NCBI GenBank assembly: GCA_021442965.1
Contig: JABUUX010000007.1
Location: 1 to 11,720 of the forward strand
Origin: Treponema sp.
Lineage (GTDB): Bacteria > Spirochaetota > Spirochaetia > Treponematales > Treponemataceae
Direction of reading: 5' to 3'
Length of the DNA stretch: 11,720 nt
Of this stretch, positions 7,801 to 11,720 are shown piece after piece (position 1 is the first letter of the stretch; the number at the start of each line of letters is the position of its first letter). The notes beneath the pieces are model-generated. The model was not told the origin of the DNA. It saw only the letters and a list, made by a program, of their open reading frames with translations, and searched no databases. The position numbers were made by a program, and so were the translations under genes.

Positions 7801-8109
7801 ATGTTTGAAAAAGATACTGCAGAAAAAATATGTGTCTTTGGAACTCCTTATAAAATGACAGGTGAAATAGCACTGGGTTTCAGAAAAGATAAGATGCTTA
7901 TGTGTCTGTGTACGTCTTCTTTGGGGAATGGGAAAAGTATAAGAGTTTATCTTGATGAAACGGGGTGGCGTCAGGGGAATAGTGTTGATGCAATGGATTT
8001 TATTTTTAGTGATAATGATATAAAAGATATTAAGTCAAAAAAAATTGGGGAAGGTGGACATACTGCAAAACCTGGAAAAATGGTAATGGTATGGACATTG
8101 GTAAAGTAA
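4891..8109 (+). CDS. Secreted transglutaminase-like protein with Sel1 repeats
   Basis: The 1072-residue product starts with a Sec signal peptide (basic MIRKKSK, hydrophobic core about 8-20, likely cut after A25), so it acts outside the cytoplasm. Residues about 70-210 form a transglutaminase-like cysteine domain with a complete putative Cys-His-Asp triad: C108 in SVCQGYA, H150 in SGHAWNIV and D165 in LVDSTWGAG. The HPAVFIFSHLP stretch (190-200) with ELLD resembles the tail of KY-type transglutaminase-like domains. A beta-rich region follows (about 245-400). Sel1/TPR-like helical repeats cover about 493-735, for example LGVCYEHGIGTTQSLSEAKK. The last 300 residues are unrecognised; 842-1070 looks like alternating strands and helices. 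Such domains may cleave or crosslink proteins, or act on peptidoglycan, but the substrate is unknown. Translation is probably coupled to the LacI-type gene, and there is no Shine-Dalgarno. Confidence 0.85.
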   Translation: MIRKKSKIYILSFLLLICILQAGFAYTPDVWEKGVRPDYSKIDSYVRECGSKCGKTPQEVAEKITAFAESDLEKARAVFDWLSFYISYDTTYSVYSAEGAFKNKKSVCQGYADLFTIMATHVGLDAWTVTGNAKDYFSSKGRKYNGTSGHAWNIVSLADREILVDSTWGAGYVNGNTFHRSFDDEWFDTHPAVFIFSHLPANTEYELLDTIIYEDEFWMLPFVNPILVKCGINPREIFHYFLTHPESNSFTVYSKFSFADDNGFKILEMPLSGKLLSKKEYTFRFKYFEPVKLENMIYKPDEDGIITIKKSFNGSGNLLFTDMKGQGLFKYDLVTEEVYSKYSYSKRKAKKDFLTSAKRLHKKYKDGILVVPVSEDDNLYVVVKKDSQGNLEYTSETDLSQARLLCNLNTLNPTFGQFYELQNDGSRVNKDPELLALRLPKKEEAERIFELISKENDEIKNIWYEKGASSNDDEICSDIRYFFPVINLSDTPDANYFLGSLYGSKNYIPNDFDKSFYYYRRSALQGSADGMSLLGVCYEHGIGTTQSLSEAKKWYQKSVEVNPVLHNNYYNLAKVSAKVGNYDEMIHWLKEGADAGNKNCAGDLSDCYRNGNYVDADEEKAFFYCERAWILGNYEVALTLSRDYLSRNENEKAFKVIEEATKKSSDMILWDELIWMYSNGIGCSENKFKAAEISEKLYKKGSHLAAARYASFLFFGQYKTRNLQSILDAVNFAMEDFSYYLGELAEYKESLQKTKEIVENLMKRLPEITANPDAFLKNIPVNIGIDAYTNKIFSYINNAESLFGDVLKDADFYQKFSSSDLDSKIFEPVNRLYQNEDLNGYSKILVVFLGTNTKSNKYADTIYNQKDFFTSKKMEMHKEWYRFDKSLSEYYDAIFILPGSNFHNSIKVLCSKLNPLSQMDIMTVNTSFTLSEETQRTFKSFYINSVEAGNFPRFYLLGDKTDSTQKLINMMFEKDTAEKICVFGTPYKMTGEIALGFRKDKMLMCLCTSSLGNGKSIRVYLDETGWRQGNSVDAMDFIFSDNDIKDIKSKKIGEGGHTAKPGKMVMVWTLVK

Positions 8110-8117
8110 AAAAAATC

Positions 8118-8147
8118 TTGCCGAATTCTTAAAATTATTAGTATGTT
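8118..8147 (+). promoter_or_regulatory. Candidate clpB promoter
   Basis: TTGCCG (8118-8123) and TATGTT (8142-8147), 18 bases apart, each match 4 of 6 consensus positions. The -10 ends 6 bases before the ATG, so the transcript would start at the start codon. No Shine-Dalgarno is present. Because the gap from the preceding gene is only 44 bases and holds no terminator, clpB may also be read through from the LacI operon. No CIRCE or CtsR box is visible. Confidence 0.35.
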
Positions 8148-8153
8148 AATAAT
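8134..8153. promoter_or_regulatory. Inverted repeat over the clpB -10
   Basis: ATTATTA (8134-8140) and TAATAAT (8147-8153) are perfect 7-base arms around GTATGT, lying over the putative -10 and touching the ATG. It could be a repressor site, but short A/T palindromes arise easily by chance in DNA of this composition. Confidence 0.25.
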
Positions 8154-10736
8154 ATGAATTACGATAAGTTTACAATTAAAACACAGGAAGCTCTTCAAGA
8201 GGCTTCTTCTCTTGCAATGCAGAATGATTGTCCTGAAATTAGAACAGAACATCTTATGCTGGCTCTTTTAAATCAGGAAGAAGGGCTTGTTTCTCCTATT
8301 GTAGAAAATATTGGTATAAATCCTCAAAAAATTATTTCAGAACTCTCATCAATTCTTGAAAGCGTTCCAAAAGTTACTGGAGCTGTTAATGTTTCGTTAA
8401 GTATGGAACTGCAAAAAATTCTTTCTAAAGCTGAAAAAGAAATGGGTTTTTTGAAAGATTTATATCTTTCAACAGAGCACATTCTTTTGGCTGTATCTGA
8501 AAGTGACAGTAAAACTGGTGATGTTCTAAAAAGAAATGGAATTACCCGCGATGCAATATTAAAAGCTCTTAAAGCTGTTCGAGGTAACCAGACGGTTGAT
8601 TCTAATGATCCTGAAAGTAAGGTACGCTCTTTAGAAAAATACACAAAAGATTTAACTGCTATGGCAAGACAGGATAAAATTGATCCTGTTATTGGGCGAG
8701 ATGAAGAAATTAGAAGGGTAATGCAGGTTCTTTGCCGCCGTACAAAAAATAATCCTGTTATTATTGGTGAGCCTGGAGTTGGAAAAACGGCTGTTGTTGA
8801 AGGACTTGCAAGACGAATTGCCAGTGGAGATGTTCCTGAAAGTTTAAAAGATAAACGACTGCTTTCTCTTGATTTAGGAAGCCTTGTTGCCGGAGCAAAA
8901 TTTCGTGGTGAATTTGAAGAAAGACTTAAAGCTTTGATTAAAGAAGTAACAAAAAGTGAAGGTCAGATAATACTTTTTATTGATGAACTTCATACTCTTG
9001 TAGGTGCTGGTTCTGCGGAAGGCAGCATGGATGCTTCTAACCTTTTGAAACCTGCTTTAGCCCGTGGAGAATTAAGAGCTATAGGGGCAACAACTCTTAA
9101 TGAGTACAGAAAATATATAGAAAAAGATGCTGCATTAGAAAGACGGTTTCAGCAGGTGTATTGTGCTGAACCAACAGTGGAAGATACAATTGCTATCCTG
9201 CGCGGGCTTAGAGATAAATATGAAATTCATCATGGAGTTAGAATTGAAGATGAAGCTTTGGTTACAGCGGCAACTTTGAGTAATCGTTATATTACAAATC
9301 GTTTTCTTCCAGATAAAGCTATTGATTTGGTTGATGAAGCTGCTTCCAGACTTAAGATGGAAATAGAAAGCCAGCCTGTAGAATTGGATCGTTTGGAAAG
9401 AAAAATACTTCAGCTTCAGATAGAAAAACAGAGTTTATCAAAAGAGGAAGATACTGCTTCTAAAGAAAGGCTTTTGAAACTGGAAAAAGAACTTTCAGAA
9501 ATCACAACAGAAAAAAATGCAATGAGACTTCAGTGGCAGAATGAAAAGAATTCCATAACAAAAAGTCGGGATTTAAAAAGTGAACTGGAACAGGCCCGTT
9601 TCAATGAAGAAAAATTTACACGTGAAGGCAATCTTGAAAAAGCTGCTGAATTAAAATATTCATTAATTCCCAGTCTGCAAAAAGAGCTGGAAGTTGCTGT
9701 TCAACAAGAACAAAATAAGAAAGGTGATGGAAGAGAGTCTCTTTTACGACAAAGTGTTACTGAAGAAGATATTGCAAAAGTTGTCAGTTCTTGGACTGGA
9801 ATTCCGGTAACCAAAATGATGAGTGGTGAAAAGCAAAAATATCTGGAACTTGAAAATGTTCTTCATAAAAGGGTTGTAGGTCAGACTGAGGCAGTGCAGG
9901 TTGTAAGTGATGCAATCCGAAGAAATCGTTCCGGTCTTTCAGATCCTTCAAGACCACTTGGAAGTTTTCTGTTTATTGGTCCTACAGGTGTTGGAAAAAC
10001 TGAGCTTGCAAAAACACTTGCTGACTTTTTGTTTAATGATGAAAAGGCGTTAACACGCATTGATATGAGTGAGTACATGGAAAAAATTAGTGTATCTCGT
10101 CTTATTGGGGCTCCTCCTGGATATGTTGGTTATGATGAAGGGGGGCAGTTAACAGAAGCTGTAAGAAGAAGACCTTATTCAGTAATTCTTTTTGATGAAG
10201 TTGAAAAAGCCCATTCAGATGTTTTTAATGTGCTGCTTCAGGTTCTGGATGACGGCAGGCTTACCGATGGACAGGGGCGTGTTGTAGATTTTAAAAACAC
10301 AATTATAATTATGACAAGTAATCTTGGAAGTGATTTGATTTTGGGTGCAGAAACTTCAGATGAACTTAAGACTATTAAGCCTCAAATTAGTGAGCTGTTA
10401 TTTAAACATTTCAGACCTGAGTTCTTAAACAGAATAGATGAAATTGTAATGTTTAACAGACTTGATAAAGAAAATATCAGAAAAATTGTGCGCCAGCAGT
10501 TGGATCGTGTTTGCCGTCGTTTGCAAGATCGAAGAATTTCTGTCCAGTATGATGATGAAGTTTTGGATTTCCTTTGCGAAAAAGGTTACGAGCCTTTGAT
10601 GGGAGCACGCCCTGTAAAAAGAGCTGTTCAGACTTATGTTGAAAATACTATGGCCAGAACTTTACTTTCTGGAAATATCGTTGATGGAAGCACGATGGTA
10701 CTATCTGTCAAAGATGGTGCAATTCTTGTAAGTTAG
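8154..10736 (+). CDS. clpB: ATP-dependent disaggregase ClpB (Hsp100)
   Basis: The 860-residue protein has the full ClpB architecture; the E. coli protein has 857. In order: the N-terminal substrate domain (about 1-145); the first AAA+ module with Walker A GEPGVGKT (205-212), Walker B ILFIDE (273-278) and arginines 330-331; the coiled-coil middle domain (about 405-530), which marks ClpB rather than ClpA; the second AAA+ module with GPTGVGKT (609-616) and VILFDE (677-682); and the sensor-2 motif GARPVKR near the C-terminus. ClpB is a cytosolic hexamer that works with DnaK to pull proteins out of aggregates, threading them past pore loops. Pore loop 1 here is AGAKFRGE, with F250 where E. coli has Tyr; pore loop 2 keeps GYVGY (656-660). 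EKISVSRL replaces the common EKHSVSRL. The first ATG gives the expected N-terminus. No ClpP-binding loop is evident. Confidence 0.98.
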   Translation: MNYDKFTIKTQEALQEASSLAMQNDCPEIRTEHLMLALLNQEEGLVSPIVENIGINPQKIISELSSILESVPKVTGAVNVSLSMELQKILSKAEKEMGFLKDLYLSTEHILLAVSESDSKTGDVLKRNGITRDAILKALKAVRGNQTVDSNDPESKVRSLEKYTKDLTAMARQDKIDPVIGRDEEIRRVMQVLCRRTKNNPVIIGEPGVGKTAVVEGLARRIASGDVPESLKDKRLLSLDLGSLVAGAKFRGEFEERLKALIKEVTKSEGQIILFIDELHTLVGAGSAEGSMDASNLLKPALARGELRAIGATTLNEYRKYIEKDAALERRFQQVYCAEPTVEDTIAILRGLRDKYEIHHGVRIEDEALVTAATLSNRYITNRFLPDKAIDLVDEAASRLKMEIESQPVELDRLERKILQLQIEKQSLSKEEDTASKERLLKLEKELSEITTEKNAMRLQWQNEKNSITKSRDLKSELEQARFNEEKFTREGNLEKAAELKYSLIPSLQKELEVAVQQEQNKKGDGRESLLRQSVTEEDIAKVVSSWTGIPVTKMMSGEKQKYLELENVLHKRVVGQTEAVQVVSDAIRRNRSGLSDPSRPLGSFLFIGPTGVGKTELAKTLADFLFNDEKALTRIDMSEYMEKISVSRLIGAPPGYVGYDEGGQLTEAVRRRPYSVILFDEVEKAHSDVFNVLLQVLDDGRLTDGQGRVVDFKNTIIIMTSNLGSDLILGAETSDELKTIKPQISELLFKHFRPEFLNRIDEIVMFNRLDKENIRKIVRQQLDRVCRRLQDRRISVQYDDEVLDFLCEKGYEPLMGARPVKRAVQTYVENTMARTLLSGNIVDGSTMVLSVKDGAILVS

Positions 10737-10739
10737 GTT

Positions 10740-11660
10740 TTATTTTACATTCAAATATTTTTTCAGTTCTTTCAGATACTCTTCACCGGTTTTTGAAAGA
10801 ACTGAATTTTTTTTAGTTATGTACCCGATTTCCATTTTGCAGTTTGGATTATCTTTGTCTGCTTCATAAGGAACGGCAACACATTCATCTCCGTTCAATT
10901 CGTTACAAATTATCCCGGAGCATAATGTATAAGCATTCAGTCCAACCATAAGATTCAGGTTTGTAGCTCGGTCAGTTGTTTTTATAATCTTGGGATATTC
11001 ATTTTCTGTAAGAATTTCTTCGGAAAAATAAAATGAGGACATTGCATTTTGATCAAAAGTAAGGCAAGGATAATCTTTTAATTCTTCAAAAGTTATGGAT
11101 TTATTTTTAGCCAAAGGATGATTTTTCCAAAGATAAACATAAGCATCGCAGGTAATAAGTTTTTCAAAAAGAAGATCATTTGAATTAAGAATTTTTACCA
11201 TGGATTTTCTGTTGTAATCGCTTAGATAAAGAATCCCTATTTCACTTCGACCAGTTGCAACGTCATCAATTACAGTTAAAGTTCGTGTTTCATTAATGGC
11301 AAATTCATACTCATCGGTTCCAAGTTTTTTTACCATTTCTACAAAAGATTTTACGGCAAAAGAGTAGTGCTGGCAGGAAATGGCAAACTTCTTTTTCCGT
11401 TTGGCTCCAGTACCAAATTTTTCTATAAGATTGTCATATTGAGTATAAATCTGTCTGGCATATTGAATAAAGTCTTTACCTTCTGTTGTGAGTGTAATAC
11501 CGCGGCTTGTACGGTTAAAAATTTTCATATTAAATTCACTTTCTACATCTTTTATGGCTGCAGTTAGTGAAGGTTGGGATATATATAAGACTTCTGAAGC
11601 TTTATTTAACGAACCAGTTTCTGAGACGCCGATTATATATTTTAATTGTTGTAATGTCAT
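10740..11660 (-). CDS. LysR-family transcriptional regulator
   Basis: The 306-residue protein is a complete LysR-type regulator. The winged helix-turn-helix at the N-terminus contains SLNKASEVLYISQPSLTAAI (17-36) and a wing with RTSRGITLT (50-58). A linker helix runs to about 88. The effector-binding domain spans about 91-300 and opens with KFAISCQHYSFAVKSFVE. That opening resembles a subgroup I associate with Firmicutes regulators of amino-acid or sulfur metabolism, which is a weak recollection and not an assignment. LysR proteins are usually tetramers that bind upstream of a divergent target, here beyond the right edge. The start is the ATG at 11660, giving the canonical MTLQQLKYI N-terminus. 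The gene converges on clpB with 3 bases between the stops, and its 3' coding end contains a terminator-like hairpin oriented for clpB. Confidence 0.93.
   Translation of the reverse strand: MTLQQLKYIIGVSETGSLNKASEVLYISQPSLTAAIKDVESEFNMKIFNRTSRGITLTTEGKDFIQYARQIYTQYDNLIEKFGTGAKRKKKFAISCQHYSFAVKSFVEMVKKLGTDEYEFAINETRTLTVIDDVATGRSEIGILYLSDYNRKSMVKILNSNDLLFEKLITCDAYVYLWKNHPLAKNKSITFEELKDYPCLTFDQNAMSSFYFSEEILTENEYPKIIKTTDRATNLNLMVGLNAYTLCSGIICNELNGDECVAVPYEADKDNPNCKMEIGYITKKNSVLSKTGEEYLKELKKYLNVK
10762..10814 (+). terminator. clpB terminator within the lysR coding end
   Basis: TTCAGTTCTTTCA (10762-10774) and TGAAAGAACTGAA (10794-10806) form a perfect 13-bp stem with a 19-base loop, followed directly by eight T's (10807-10814). 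The T-tract is on the plus strand, so it would stop clpB transcripts about 25-80 bases after the stop codon. On the minus strand these bases encode the last residues of the LysR protein, with the arms falling in the NSVLS and LKELK codons. Confidence 0.8.
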
Positions 11661-11666
11661 AGCTTG

Positions 11667-11695
11667 ATTATATATAGGAAAAAACTATATGAAAA
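11667..11695 (-). promoter_or_regulatory. Promoter of the LysR-type gene
   Basis: On the minus strand, TTTTCA (11695-11690) and a perfect TATAAT (11672-11667) are separated by 17 bases. The -10 ends exactly 6 bases before the ATG, placing the expected start of transcription on the A of the start codon. No Shine-Dalgarno is present, so the mRNA would be leaderless. Confidence 0.55.
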
Positions 11696-11704
11696 GATAT
11701 AGTT
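11683..11704. promoter_or_regulatory. Inverted repeat over the lysR -35
   Basis: AACTATAT (11683-11690) and ATATAGTT (11697-11704) are perfect 8-base arms around GAAAAG, covering the -35. LysR proteins usually regulate themselves from sites in this position, so it is a candidate autoregulatory site. It does not fit a symmetric T-N11-A LysR box. The remaining bases to 11720 are AT-rich with nothing else visible. Confidence 0.35.
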
Positions 11705-11720
11705 ATAAATAAAAATTAAC

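Noticed and set aside
8110..8153. CIRCE or CtsR heat-shock element upstream of clpB
   Set aside because: Neither the TTAGCACTC/GAGTGCTAA dyad nor a GGTCAAA repeat is present.
10680..10739. A terminator for lysR inside the end of clpB
   Set aside because: Only a 4-base GCAC/GTGC pairing was found on the minus strand, with no T-tract.
1..11720. CRISPR array, insertion sequence with transposase, or prophage genes
   Set aside because: No regularly spaced repeats and no transposase, integrase or phage proteins were found; other open frames opposite the large genes are shadows without supporting signals.

Overview
The window is AT-rich bacterial DNA with five sizeable protein genes and one small one, packed closely except for a gene-free first 445 bases. 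The likely source is a host-associated spirochaete, probably Treponema. This rests on overall resemblance: a cytosolic PreP-type M16 peptidase, Sel1-repeat secreted proteins, the style of ClpB and LacI, and codon use rich in A and T. No rRNA or other marker gene is present, so the assignment is an inference.

Layout. Bases 1-445 hold no credible gene. They contain a foldable segment ending in a strong rightward terminator (105-140), a weaker terminator-like hairpin, two adjacent palindromes (205-259), a leftward terminator (279-310) and a MITE-like inverted-repeat element (322-451). Two genes follow on the minus strand: an unrecognised 72-residue protein (446-664) and, upstream of it, an M16C/PreP-like zinc oligopeptidase (697-3708). 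A divergent promoter region (3709-3880) separates them from a rightward block: a LacI-type regulator (3881-4894), a secreted transglutaminase-like/Sel1-repeat protein (4891-8109) and the ClpB disaggregase (8154-10736). A LysR-type regulator (10740-11660, minus) converges on clpB with only 3 bases between the stop codons.

How the genes may work together. The LacI gene and the secreted protein overlap by four bases (ATGA), so they are probably transcribed and translated together. That is an unusual partner for a LacI regulator, and no sugar-use gene is visible. The PreP-like peptidase and ClpB both belong to protein quality control, one clearing peptides and the other rescuing aggregates, but they lie on opposite strands and nothing shows they are co-regulated. 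The clpB terminator appears to be a 13-bp perfect hairpin plus eight T's placed inside the 3' coding end of the convergent lysR gene.

A recurring pattern is the absence of a Shine-Dalgarno sequence. At lacI, clpB, lysR and possibly the M16 gene, a -10-like hexamer ends 6-8 bases before the ATG, which would give leaderless or nearly leaderless mRNAs. The small gene at 446-664 is the exception, with a clear ribosome binding site.
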